From Asparagopsis taxiformis (taxonomy: Eukaryota > Rhodophyta > Florideophyceae > Bonnemaisoniales > Bonnemaisoniaceae): 64,000 nt of DNA. A program made the translations under genes and the position numbers. Shown in pieces: positions 31,143 to 40,425 of the stretch. Numbering within the stretch: position 1 is the first letter of the stretch; each line of letters starts with the position of its first letter. Below the pieces are notes generated by a model, which saw nothing but the letters and a program-made list of their open reading frames with translations, was not told where the DNA came from and ran no database searches. The DNA lies in the NCBI GenBank assembly GCA_030407315.1, contig JALQPE010000786.1, forward strand, positions 1-64,000. Reading direction: 5' to 3'.

Positions 31143-32054
31143 CTACTTCTTCCCTCTCTTGGGTTTGCGCGTGCGCGCTCGGCGTGGTTGCCTGTCACCT
31201 TCGCGGTGTTGTCTTCGACGGAAGTACCTTGATGCCCATTCAGGGGGGACGTTCGCGCGTTGCGTCCATGTCGGCTTTCGGTAGCCATACCACTTCACCA
31301 GGAACCATTGTTCCCCGTCGTCGTCAGTGACGTAATCTAGGAGATCATCGATGGGATATTCCTCCTCTGAGGTTGCGCGTTCGGCGTCGCTACTTCCCTC
31401 TGGGGTTTCCTTCGTCCCTTCAGGGAGAGCTACTCGTTCCGAGTTCGGCTGCGTGCCCTGTGGCGCTTTCTCTTGTTCCCCATTGGGGGTGGCTTCCAAA
31501 GACCTTACGGGGTTTGCCGTGGCTTTCTTCTTCTTCGCGCTTGAGCGAGTGTGTCGACCCGGTTTGGGTTTTGCCAAATGGGCGGGTGCTTGACTTGCTT
31601 GGTTCGCTATGCGAAGTTCGGCTCCCGATGGAGGGTTCGCGTCCCGTTGAGGGGAACTCGGCGTCTGTACGCATGACCTGGATGGTTGTCCTCTCGTCGC
31701 AATTGTGCGGTTTGAACGTCTTCGGGCGGCTTCAGCAGCGTCGACATTTGTCGTGTCTTGTCGCAACGTTCGCTTGTGCGATGTAAGAGCCCGGTCTGGG
31801 TTGACGTCTTGGCCTTGGTCTGCATTGGCAGAGTTGTCATGGCGTCTTTGTTGACTTCTTCGCAATTGTGTGCGATTGCGGTTGGTAGTTACCGGCTGGG
31901 TGGGTGAACGACTTGGGTCGTGTGCGTCGTTCCCAATTGTGGGTGAGTTACCGAAGGGTGAAAGACTACAAGGTTGATCCCGAGAGGTAGTTGCAAAATT
32001 TTTGCTTACGCGCACAGCATCGGGGGCCCCCTCCTGAAGGGTGGTTTGTCCCAA
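31143..32054 (-). CDS. Chromodomain tail of element B integrase
   Basis: The frame encodes a long basic Ser/Arg/Thr/Gln-rich linker (KKKKATANPVRSLEA) and ends in a chromodomain: YPIDDLLDYVTDDDGEQWFL, VKWYGYRKPTWTQRANVP, YFRRRQHR. VKWYGY with the following W and NVP is the usual signature, which would read methyl-lysine on histone tails to guide integration. It overlaps the end of the integrase frame by 49 bases in another frame, so an indel near 32030 separates them. The protein ends in a basic stretch (RARTRKPKRGKK). Confidence 0.75.
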   Translation of the reverse strand: MGQTTLQEGAPDAVRVSKNFATTSRDQPCSLSPFGNSPTIGNDAHDPSRSPTQPVTTNRNRTQLRRSQQRRHDNSANADQGQDVNPDRALTSHKRTLRQDTTNVDAAEAARRRSNRTIATRGQPSRSCVQTPSSPQRDANPPSGAELRIANQASQAPAHLAKPKPGRHTRSSAKKKKATANPVRSLEATPNGEQEKAPQGTQPNSERVALPEGTKETPEGSSDAERATSEEEYPIDDLLDYVTDDDGEQWFLVKWYGYRKPTWTQRANVPPEWASRYFRRRQHREGDRQPRRARTRKPKRGKK

Positions 32055-33301
32055 ACCACTACTTCAGGTGTTATCCTAATTGTAGGTTGTCGTGGAGACG
32101 ATGGTTGATCCCTGAAGGGGTATTCCTGATTAGGAGTTGGTGAAGGTGATTTGTTTGGCACGTATTGTTGGCCGTCGCCCGGCGGCTGGCGTGGTTGTGT
32201 ATTCGGCGCGAGGGCGTCTGCACCTGATGGTGACGCTTGTGCGTTAACGGACTGTGGCCTAGGTGGCAAGGTTGGTTCCTCGGTTGGTCGCAGAGCGAGT
32301 GCAACTCTATCGAGACTAACCTTTTCGGTGATACCATCGCGGTCGATGTAAACCGTTCGCCGTCCGGCACGGATAACCCTATAGGGACCTTGAGCTATTG
32401 GAGTTAGCTTGTTCCGTTCACGGACTTCTGGATTATCCAGATAAACGTAATCATCGGTAGTGATGAGTCGTTTAGACTTCCGGATTGACCGGTCGAAGTT
32501 ACGCTTGTAGCGTGCTTGCGCGCTGTGAAGGCGTTTACCTGCCATATCAATGGTATCCGTAATACGGCGTAAGAAGTCTTGCTTCGTGAACGCGTCTGGC
32601 GTTGCCCTCCTTTTCACCGAATGGTGTGTCGCGTATGGCGGTGGAGGTCGGCTTAGGATTAGGTCGAAGGGTGTAGTTCCCGTTGTGCGATGCACGTGCG
32701 TGTTGTACGCATAGGTTAACACTGATGCGTAGACATCCCAGTCGTCCTGGTTATCATTAACGTAATTACGTAGCATGCTCAATAGAGTACGGTTATACCG
32801 TTCGACTTGCCCATTTGTCTGGGGATGGTATGCCGTCGTGAAGACGTTCTTCGTTCCTAACTGGAGGCAGACAGCCTGGAAGAACTTTGACGCAAATTGC
32901 GGACCGTTATCGGATAGTAATGTCCGTGGAGGACCATACTTAAACACCCAATGTGTACAAAAGGCTACTGCCACATGGTAAGCCGTAATGCTTCGCAGGG
33001 GAACCACCTGGGTTAGCTTGGTAAAGCGACACGAAATCACCAGTAGGTGCACGTTACCTTTCTTGGTACGAGGTAGAGGACCGAGGAGGTCAATTGCAAC
33101 GTCATCCAATGGTGTGGTAGCTGGGAACAGCTGGAGGGTACTCGCATGTTTGCGCAACCGTAATCGGTTTCTCGCACACGCTGAACAGCGTTCAACCGTT
33201 CCGGTTATGTCCGCAGCCATTGCAGGCCAGTAGAAGATAGGCGCATCGTGTCGTACATACGATTCTGACCAGGATGTCCTGCCAATATGCCGTGGTGGCA
33301 C
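32006..33301 (-). CDS. Integrase of chromovirus B
   Basis: The frame carries the CX2C of the zinc-binding module (VERCSACARN), the catalytic D71 (VAIDLLGPLP), D131 (LLSDNGPQF) and E167 (NGQVERYNR), and the C-terminal GPY/F-like segment (TPIAQGPYRVIRAGRRTVYID). The histidines of the zinc module lie in the preceding frame (33205-33591: HHGILAGHPGQNRMYD), so an indel near 33250 splits the enzyme. It continues into a Pro/Ser/Gln-rich linker before the chromodomain. Confidence 0.85.
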   Translation of the reverse strand: MPPRHIGRTSWSESYVRHDAPIFYWPAMAADITGTVERCSACARNRLRLRKHASTLQLFPATTPLDDVAIDLLGPLPRTKKGNVHLLVISCRFTKLTQVVPLRSITAYHVAVAFCTHWVFKYGPPRTLLSDNGPQFASKFFQAVCLQLGTKNVFTTAYHPQTNGQVERYNRTLLSMLRNYVNDNQDDWDVYASVLTYAYNTHVHRTTGTTPFDLILSRPPPPYATHHSVKRRATPDAFTKQDFLRRITDTIDMAGKRLHSAQARYKRNFDRSIRKSKRLITTDDYVYLDNPEVRERNKLTPIAQGPYRVIRAGRRTVYIDRDGITEKVSLDRVALALRPTEEPTLPPRPQSVNAQASPSGADALAPNTQPRQPPGDGQQYVPNKSPSPTPNQEYPFRDQPSSPRQPTIRITPEVVVWDKPPFRRGPPMLCA

Positions 33302-33759
33302 ATCGTCAATAGACGTTGCCGTAAGGCTTTGGGTACCACAATCTGGGATGACCCGTCCAATTTGGACTTCCTACAAATGACACCGTCTTCATCTTCGAAG
33401 AAGAGAGAGTCAGAATTCTGCGAGGCCAGGGCCTGTTGACAGAAGTCGTCCGTTCTTTGCTCTTCGAGCCACTCTTGGAGAGTTATCGGGCAATAATTTT
33501 CCGTTTGCGGATGAGTCGTTAAGACGGGGTACCGTTGAGGGGTGAAGTTCCATTTGCTTGAGCTCTTGCTAGAGAAAGGTCGTAGAACCAAACATCTGTG
33601 TCATCATCCAAGGATGTTTCACCTTGCGGTGCGTGCGTGGCCAAGAGTTGGTATTTCATCGTCAATAGTGACGGGCGTCTCGCCGGTAGTCTCTACACGC
33701 GATAAGGCGTCTGGTAGTTGGTGAACCCGACCGGGTCGGTAGACTATTTGATAGTCAAA
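33205..33759 (-). pseudogene. RNase H end and RT-integrase linker of element B, interrupted
   Basis: Directly after the TAA at 33760-33762 the same frame continues FDYQIVYRPGRVHQLPDALS, the conserved end of RNase H, so the stop is a nonsense change in place of a codon expected to be Glu. Coding then drifts through the next frame (THAPQGETSLDDDTDVWFYD) before returning for LQEWLEEQRTDDFCQQALAS and the first half of the integrase zinc module. This segment holds one nonsense codon and at least two frameshifts. Confidence 0.7.
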
Positions 33760-35169
33760 TTACGCAAGTCGGAGGCGCCAGCGGCAGAGTCTCCCTGAAG
33801 GGTCATTGATATTCATAAGCCAACGCAGTGCGTTATGGTCCGTCCGGACTACAAACTTTGTTTGTTCCAAGTATGGACGTAGGATAGTGACAGCCCATAC
33901 GACGGCTAGACATTCACGCTCCGTAGGGGAGTAACCTATTTCAGGTTTAGTCAGCGTACGCGTCCAATAGCCAATTGGCTTGAGATCGTTCTCTTCCCCT
34001 TGCTGCTGAAGCAGAGCGCATCCTATTTGGTATGCGGAAGCGTCCGTATCCACGGTGTAGGGATGACCCAACTTGGGTAGAGCCAGTATCGGCGGCTTGG
34101 TCATGACCTCCTTGAGAGCGTTGAACGCGCGTCGTTGGTCCTCGGTAGGAGGTTCTTTCCCGAATTTAGGGAGGCTGTCTTTGGTCAGCATTTCGTTCAA
34201 GGGGTGCGCAATTGCGGCATACCCTTTGATGAATCGTCGAAAGACGCCACAGCTTCCGAGGAAGGATCGCATTTGCGTAGGCGTTTGCGGAAAGATCGCG
34301 TCAGCGATAGCCGAAGTGGCGTTCTGTGCAACAGCTAGCTTTCCTGGCATCACGACATGCCCCAGGTAGTCGACCTTCTTTTCGAAGAAATGACACTTAG
34401 TCAACTTCAGGGTGACACCTGCTTCCCGTAGGAGGGAGAGTACTTGGTCCACATGGTGGAGATGTTCGGCCTCGTCCCGAGAGAATACGATCACATCGTC
34501 TAAGTAAATCAGACAGGTCTGCCAGCGAACGCTGCTAAGAATAATGTCGATGGAACGCTGAAACGTTGCCGGAGCATTCTTCAAGCCAAAGGGCAAACCC
34601 TTAAAGCGATATGTCCCCAAGTGGGAAGTAAATGCCGTTTTGTCACGGTCGTCCTGTGCAACAGGGATCTGCCAATAGCCAGAATTACAATCCAATGTGG
34701 TGAATACTTGAGCATCTCCGAGGGAGTCAATACAATCATCCATTCGTGGAAGGGGGTACACATCATTGACAGTGATGTCGTTAAGACCCCTATAGTCGAC
34801 GCAAAAGCGTAATTTACCATCCTTCTTCGGGACAAGAACCACTGGGCTAGCCCATTCGGAGGTCGACGGTTCGATCACTCCTTTTTCCAGCATGCTGGTT
34901 ATTTCCTTACGGGCAATCTCTCGACGAGCGGGTCCCATCCGGTAGGGTTGTTGCCGTCTAGGCTTACTTCCTTCGATAATATCGATTCGGTGTTCCGTAG
35001 CGCGGATGTCCCCTAGGGATCCATCCCACATAGACTCGTGTCGAGATAGCATGCTAAGGATGCGTTCCCTTAACGGGATTTGACCAAGGTGGTCCAGAGA
35101 GACTTCTTGCTTCCAGTTTGATGGTTGGGTGGCCTCGGCCTTTTGCTCCTGATGGAGAGTAGTCACCAT
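33760..35169 (-). CDS. Reverse transcriptase-RNase H of chromovirus B
   Basis: 469 residues from ATG 35169. RT motifs: VVLVPKKDGKLRFCVDYRGL, FTTLDCNSGYWQIP, LPFGLKNAPATFQR, the catalytic YLDDVIVFS and YLGHVVMPGK. The connection (FRRFIKGYAAIAHPLNEML) leads to RNase H (HPYTVDTDAS, SPTERECLAVVWAV, VVRTDHNALRWLMNI). It stops at an in-frame TAA just before the last RNase H segment. The protease frame upstream is the same frame, separated only by TAA at 35184-35182 and 12 bases, so readthrough or reinitiation would be needed to join them. Confidence 0.9.
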   Translation of the reverse strand: MVTTLHQEQKAEATQPSNWKQEVSLDHLGQIPLRERILSMLSRHESMWDGSLGDIRATEHRIDIIEGSKPRRQQPYRMGPARREIARKEITSMLEKGVIEPSTSEWASPVVLVPKKDGKLRFCVDYRGLNDITVNDVYPLPRMDDCIDSLGDAQVFTTLDCNSGYWQIPVAQDDRDKTAFTSHLGTYRFKGLPFGLKNAPATFQRSIDIILSSVRWQTCLIYLDDVIVFSRDEAEHLHHVDQVLSLLREAGVTLKLTKCHFFEKKVDYLGHVVMPGKLAVAQNATSAIADAIFPQTPTQMRSFLGSCGVFRRFIKGYAAIAHPLNEMLTKDSLPKFGKEPPTEDQRRAFNALKEVMTKPPILALPKLGHPYTVDTDASAYQIGCALLQQQGEENDLKPIGYWTRTLTKPEIGYSPTERECLAVVWAVTILRPYLEQTKFVVRTDHNALRWLMNINDPSGRLCRWRLRLA

Positions 35170-35181
35170 AGTGGAGGCCTC

Positions 35182-36156
35182 TTAGGAGGAAGGGGTAGAA
35201 CGGCTGAGAGCCATGGGGCGCATTTGCCGTTCGGGTGCCCGAAGGGCATAGCCTATAATTGTCCCTTTAGGGAGGTACTTGTCGGATGTACCGAAGTTAG
35301 TTAAAATAGTCAGGAATTCCTGTCGCGGGATGACTTCCGCAACCCCATTCGGGATAGAGACACGATGTCGGTGAAGGATCCGATCTCTCGCAGAGAGTAT
35401 ACTCAAGCCGCCACCGGCGCATACAACAGTAGTTGTTACTTGACTCCGCGGAGGAACATTCACACTTTGTGACAATCGAATGCCATGAGGTTGGCGGTCT
35501 AAGTTAATCCCATTAGAGGGTCGCGAGGCATCCACGTAGCATGAAAGGGTGGGGGATGTTTTACGCGTAGGCGACATCACTAGGATAGCTATCGACCCGC
35601 CGTCGTGAATATCAATTCGTTGGGCCCGGCACCTAATTGCGTCTACGTGGGTATTCATTGCCCCAGTTCCCAAGATGAGGGGTACGGCCAACTTAGGCGC
35701 GACGAAGAATTCTTCCTCAAAGGACTTGTGGCCTAACTGTAAGGACAGTATTATCTTGCCTTTTATCCGAAGAGGATTGCCGTTAGCATCGGCCAGTTGC
35801 GGAACTTTCCCCGTAGGGACTTGGAATTGTTCCCAATTGTGGGGTAAGCTCCTTTCATGGATGACCGATGGTCCGGACCCGGTGTCCATTACCATACGCA
35901 TAGGCGTGAGAATTGACGGATCGAGTCCGATGGAACCCATTACTACGTAATGGGCGGCCTTAAGCAGGCATGAGGCTTTCGGCCTTGAGGTTCGAGTCCC
36001 TGTGGGGGAACCCGAAGGGGTTGGTGTCTGGAAAAGACTTTGGTCCCTAGAGGGAGTTGCAGCCTTTTCCTGCGGAGGTGGTTGTGGTGAGATGTCCACC
36101 GAGTAGCGTAATCGCTCCACCTCCTGACGGGAGTGCGACACCTCACTCCCCGTCAT
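35182..36156 (-). CDS. Aspartic protease of chromovirus B
   Basis: 324 residues. The ATG at 36156-36154 overlaps the gag stop as TAATG. A Pro/Ser-rich N-terminus is followed by the retropepsin active site MVMDTGSGPSV (D91-T-G), the flap region (PQLADANGNPLRIKGKIILS) and VPLILGTGAMNTHVD. It would cleave the Gag and Pol polyproteins. The C-terminal ~130 residues (LDRQPHGIRLSQSVNVPPRS, KYLPKGTIIGYA) resemble the post-protease segment of other gypsy pol proteins. The frame is open throughout. Confidence 0.85.
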   Translation of the reverse strand: MTGSEVSHSRQEVERLRYSVDISPQPPPQEKAATPSRDQSLFQTPTPSGSPTGTRTSRPKASCLLKAAHYVVMGSIGLDPSILTPMRMVMDTGSGPSVIHERSLPHNWEQFQVPTGKVPQLADANGNPLRIKGKIILSLQLGHKSFEEEFFVAPKLAVPLILGTGAMNTHVDAIRCRAQRIDIHDGGSIAILVMSPTRKTSPTLSCYVDASRPSNGINLDRQPHGIRLSQSVNVPPRSQVTTTVVCAGGGLSILSARDRILHRHRVSIPNGVAEVIPRQEFLTILTNFGTSDKYLPKGTIIGYALRAPERQMRPMALSRSTPSS

Positions 36157-38086
36157 TAGTTTTCCGACGACGTGTCGGAGTCGTCGGAGGTTTCCAAGGC
36201 GTCGGCAACGTCTTGAGCCGTTACGGAAGATCCGTTACGCTCTAAAACGTCTCGCCTCAGAGGACCCAATTTGGGATGATTTTCGTCATCGGCGAACGCA
36301 ACCATGCGTGTTGGAGGGTTTGACCGTTGGAGCACGGCTTTAGGGTAATCCCTTCTTCGGTTGAACCGATTGGACTGGCGCTGTTGGCGGCGCATAACCT
36401 GCTCCGGTTCTTGCTGGTAAGCGTAGTTCGCAAAGGCGAAGTAAGTTCCCACTGAGGGTGGTAGGTAAGGACAAGTAAAGTGTATAACACGTGCCCCGGT
36501 TGGCGACAGCCAGAGCATCTCCAAGTAACAGCCCCTTCGGGGATCATACTCTCAGCGAGTTTAAGATGTTCTCCCGTTAGGGTAGGGGCCTGCATTGGCG
36601 CGCCCATTGGGTTCCCGGTAGGGGAAGGTAAGGTCGGCGGCGGGGTCCGCGGTATCACAGCCGGTTCTCCGGGTACGGTAGCGAACAACGCTTTGCGTTT
36701 ACGTTCCGCGATTTCCCGAGTAGGGTAAGCCTTCGGCTTTGCGGGTAGCGAAGCTCGTAGAGAGTCCCCGAGTCCTTTAGCAAGGTTACGGACAGCAAGA
36801 AAATCTTCTCCGCCACTGCGGCCTATAGTCACCTTGACGGTGTGTTTAACCTCTGGGCGTAGGCCCTTGAGGTAGTAGTTGACCAAGTCTCTTTCCGAGA
36901 AGACGTTCGCACACAGGAGTGCAGCGTCCTGCAGTCTGTCTGCGTATGCAGCTTCGTCTTCATCCGGCCCTTGCCGTATACGCGTTACTGCGTCATATGC
37001 GTCCGCTAGGACATTGTCCGTCGCGTAGCGAGCCAGAAGGGCGTTAACGGCTTGAGGCCAAGTGATCTGCTGATGCCGGTGGTTGAGAAGCTTGCGCTTT
37101 CGCGCCTCAGCGGCGATAAACCGTTGAGGTTCTCCTTCCAGGAAATACTTGAGTAACTTGGTAGCTTCTCCCTCCGAGACTCCGCATGAATCACATGCAT
37201 CTTGAAATTCCGCGAGGAACCGGAGGATATCGATGGGTTCCGTACCATCGAACGGCGTGAATGACGCGTTGAAATTACGGATCTTCTCCGTTAGCTTATA
37301 CAAGCTTCTTGATTTACCCATTGGGGTATCAGTCGTTAGGGACTTGTTCTTGAGTCGGTAGTACCGATAGGAGACCACTAGGTCGAACGCGGGTTCGCGG
37401 GCCTTCAAAGGCACTAAGCCTTCCTCAAGAGGTCCTTCTTCATCATCCCACGAGGGATTTTCCGGTATAGATCCGGTGGCACGAGTGTGCTGTCTCGTGC
37501 GAGAGATATTCCCTGTTTGGGATAGTGATTCGGCGAGGGCGTCGACACGGTCCGACAGGTGTCGGGTTGCTTCTGCGACTTGATCCAATCGGGGATCTTC
37601 GTCTTCCTCCCTACCGGATGTAGGGTCAGGGAAGTCAGCCGGTCGGCTGCGGCGAGCAGGAAACTCCTGTTGTCCTAATGGACTGGCACTAAAGCCGTGA
37701 ATCGAAAGCTCCTCCAGACGAGTTTCCAAAAGGGACACGCGTTTAGCGAATTCGGCCTTGACCTGATTCCAGGTTTCCGCTAGGAACTCGGCGTCCCGAT
37801 CTTGGGTGGCTTCTCGGCTGGCGGCAATCAGCTTTGGCTCGACCAGTTCCATGACGGTTTCGACCGTAGCGTCTACGATTTCCGCCCTGCGGTCTTGAAC
37901 AGTCTTCTCGACGACGGTGCTGAATTCAGCCTTGAATTCTTCCAACCGTTCGTTGAAGATTCGGTCAGCCCGATCTTGTAGGGTGTTAATCACCACGCCT
38001 TCTTCGGCGATCAGATCCGAATCGGATAAGTCGCTGGCAGGCGCTATGTCCTCACTAGAAGGTCCCGCTGTAGGGTTACGAGGCAT
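36156..38086 (-). CDS. gag of chromovirus B (frameshift in zinc knuckle)
   Basis: Starts at ATG 38086 (MPRNPTAGPSSEDIAP), 78 bases from the 5' LTR. An acidic N-terminus with predicted helices is followed by a capsid-like region (NFNASFTPFDGTEPIDILRF, FLEGEPQRFIAAEAR, AYADRLQDAALLCANVFSER, NYYLKGLRPEVKH) and a zinc knuckle. The knuckle begins CSGCRQPGH, but the last cysteine (FTCPYLPP) and the rest of gag lie in the frame at 36156-36524, so a one-base indel sits near 36480. The real end is the TAA at 36158-36156 that overlaps the protease ATG; the original frame ends uselessly at 36257. Confidence 0.85.
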
Positions 38087-38142
38087 CGTGAAGATGATTG
38101 TGAAGGAAAATTTCTCTCAAAGAGACTTACCCGAGGGTACAA

Positions 38143-38163
38143 GGTTCTAGGTCGGAAGACCAA
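38143..38163 (-). other. Primer-binding site of element B
   Basis: One base after the 5' LTR the minus strand reads TGGTCTTCCGACCTAG, beginning with TGG as expected for pairing with a tRNA CCA end. I did not identify the tRNA. Confidence 0.5.
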
Positions 38164-38846
38164 TGTAGCAGGTAGAAAATCCGCTAGAGCGGCAAACCAC
38201 CCGACAGGTGTCCCGAGCCTCGGTAGAGGAAGTGGTAGAGCAGATGAACCTTATAGGTACCCGGCGGGTAATCTCGTGAGAGAGAAGGGGTCGCTACCCG
38301 GAGGGGGTTGTGCGATTATAGCGCTCACGCGAGATGCGTATTAATGGAGCAAGATGACGTAATCCGTCGAGCTGTTGGCTAACCCTAAGGTTTTCCCGGG
38401 GAGGGGTTGAACAATAGGTATGCGAACACTGTTCCTGTGGGTCGTAATTCCACTTGAGTTTACGTTTCTCTAGAAACCGTACCTACTGGCTATTCCAGTG
38501 GCCGTTTTATACTAAGTCTACTGTAAGCTAGGGTTAGTGGTTAGGAATAAATATCCAGTTAGTGACCAATCAGAACCCAATTACTGGCGCTCGCCTACCC
38601 GCGAGTTCATTGCCAATAGGCTTACATTGTAATGTATGGCTGATCAGCCTAAGTTAAAATTTGCCCCTTGTGGGGTCTTGGCCGGGGCCGATAGGCCCGG
38701 GTGGGGTTATTTGTCAGCCATAGCTGGTCCTAAGTATAGGAAACACGCCAGTTGGCTGGTGCCTTCTGATTGGCACATCCCGTAAGTGGGTACCCAATAG
38801 GGAAGCGACACGGCTCGATCAGCGAGGACCGCCAGGCGGTACGACA
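38164..38846 (-). repeat. 5' LTR of element B (683 bp)
   Basis: Same ends and length as the 3' LTR, with about five substitutions between them (for example GTAATCTC versus GTAGTCTC, and GGGTTAGTGG versus GGGCTAGTGG). Confidence 0.95.
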
Positions 38847-38851
38847 ACTCC
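38847..38851. repeat. Target-site duplication of element B, right (ACTCC)
   Basis: Matches 26381-26385. Confidence 0.9.
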
Positions 38852-39079
38852 CTCCAAGAGAACGACAAAGCATCGTCTTTTCGAAGGCATTTCCGTACGA
38901 AAAATAATCGAAAAACATATTTGACTTTAACCTAACAGCTATCGTGAGCACCGTACTCAGCTATATTTCCTCTGTAATTTCCTTCCTCCAACCAATCAAT
39001 AGCCGCTTGGTCACAGGCTTAAAAGCCTTCCACTATCTGTCCTATCCATCGAAGACCCTCGGAGGGTTCGATCCAGGCC
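38852..39079. other. Right flank of element B, unassigned
   Basis: AT-richer single-copy-looking DNA with no recognisable coding signal. Confidence 0.3.
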
Positions 39080-39691
39080 TTGATCACCCATGATGGGTGT
39101 GCAACCCGAGAAAATGAAAATGGAACATATTGCGACAGGAACGAGATGTCATTCAATGAAAGAGAAGTTCTCTTTCGTTTACTTTTTTCTAACAAGATTC
39201 TAAACGTCTACGGAGCGGAACAAACCCTATGTCGTCCGTCCGTTTTCATCCCGGAGAGATGTGGATGTGAGGTAAGACGCAGTGGTGATGTCGTGTTGAT
39301 TCCCACAGACGGAGGTGGAGGAGGTGGCTACGGAGGAAGCCTGGAGAACTTCTGCGGTACTGACATCTCCCATGTTGAGAACATGTGAGATGTCAGTACC
39401 CATGGATGAGAAGAAAAACATGTTCAGGTCCGGTTCGGATATTGTTGCCATTAACGGAGGCGGAGGCGGCGGCTACGGTGCAAGCCTGGAGAACATGTGA
39501 CTCACATCTCGGAGATGTCAGTACCCATGGATGAGAAGAAAAGCATGTTGAGGTGCGGTTCGGATATTCTTTCCATTAACGGAGGTGGAGGAGGCTATGG
39601 TGGAAGCCTGGAGAAGAATAGAATAGTCCTATACCCATGGATCACAAGAAAACGTTGTTGGGCTCCTTTTCGAAGCCCATTCGTCTCTTGA
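39080..39691 (+). pseudogene. Gly-rich repeat-coding fragment
   Basis: Three overlapping short frames encode copies of the same peptide unit: EMSVPMDEKK, GSDI, NGGGGGYG and SLE. One frame begins at 39080 and reaches DGGGGGGYGGSLEN; the next copies lie in another frame (39315-39500 and 39497-39691). The units are preserved at protein level although stops and frame changes separate them, which suggests a decayed gene with tandem Gly-rich repeats. No family recognised. Confidence 0.35.
39387..39615 (+). repeat. 125-bp tandem repeat, about two copies
   Basis: GAGATGTCAGTACCCATGG recurs at 39387 and 39512, each followed by GGTTCGGATATT and a GGAGGxGGAGG run. A partial copy of the Gly-coding part precedes it at about 39308-39354. 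The period is not a multiple of three (125), which explains the frame change between copies. Confidence 0.8.
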
Positions 39692-39911
39692 ATAAATTTA
39701 GCACCCGAATCATATACGATTGCCGAGTTGACACCCCGTATGTCTCGTTAGTAGAAATAGCAGGGGTTCCACCACTCAGCTGGCGGGAAGTAGTTACTGA
39801 TTATATGAGATATGGCTTAGCTCCCGCCAAAACCGATAGCTCTGGGCTCAGGTTCTCCAAATGTGGTTATACGAATGTGTTCTGACAATGCTAGAAGACG
39901 AATATCTGCAT
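39692..39911. other. Left flank of cassette M2
   Basis: No gene supported. There is no similarity to the P leader, unlike the sequence outside TR copies 1, 5 and 7. Confidence 0.3.
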
Positions 39912-40092
39912 CCTGATTTGAATTAAAATTTGGGCTGTTCTCAAAAACATGCACATGTGAACATGTTTTTGAGATGGGGGTGTGCCGTACGGCACAATCG
40001 ACCGCCGAAATCGATGTTTTTTGCAATATTTTTTCTGCCCGAAATTGTAGAATTTCTGGTCTGGCCAGCAATGCATCTGAGCTGGACATCCC
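39912..40092 (-). repeat. Spacer repeat TR, copy 6 (reverse)
   Basis: CCTGATTTGAATTAAAATTTG, a perfect 36-bp hairpin at 39939-39974 (13-bp arms), the palindrome GTGCCGTACGGCAC at 39982-39995, GAAATTGTAGAATTTC, GGCCAGCAATGCATC, GAGCTGGACATCC. It is upstream of the M2 gene. Confidence 0.9.
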
Positions 40093-40425
40093 CATGTCCA
40101 GTGGCCGTCTGGATGTCGCTCACCTGGTAAGCGTGATGCACCTGTGACAACCTATGTGACTGGCGGCCGTGCAGTACAACACTCAAAGACAGGGAATCAC
40201 AATCTTTTTAAAATTTTTTCTCTACCACGTATCCGTCACAACTTATTACCTACACCGGTTACGGGTTTCAAGACCTTTCCAGTGCTGTGTACCCGTATAC
40301 TCTGTTCCGTTCGATATCAACCAGTGTTCCTCACGAAAGAGTGCAAACGTCACGAGATACGTCGTCAAATTTGACTGTCTCGCCGAGCGGTCGCCATCCT
40401 GTACCGAATTTCCACTCATTCCATT
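40093..40425 (+). promoter_or_regulatory. 5' region of the M2 gene
   Basis: About 330 bases between TR copy 6 and the first M2 ATG. It is repeated in inverted form at 13520-13873. It contains an AT-rich patch (TTTTTAAAATTTTTTCTC). No defined promoter element could be picked. Confidence 0.4.

Larger units (their letters stand above)
26386..38846 (-). mobile_element. Chromovirus B, full-length Ty3/gypsy retrotransposon (12,461 bp)
   Basis: Complete on the minus strand: 5' LTR (38164-38846), primer site, gag, protease, RT/RNase H, integrase and chromodomain. Two plus-strand genes then precede the polypurine tract and the 3' LTR (26386-27068). The LTRs are both 683 bp and differ at about five positions, so insertion was recent. 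Both sides carry the ACTCC duplication. Despite this, pol contains a nonsense codon and several frameshifts, so this copy either moved with proteins supplied by another or has base-level sequence errors. Confidence 0.95.
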
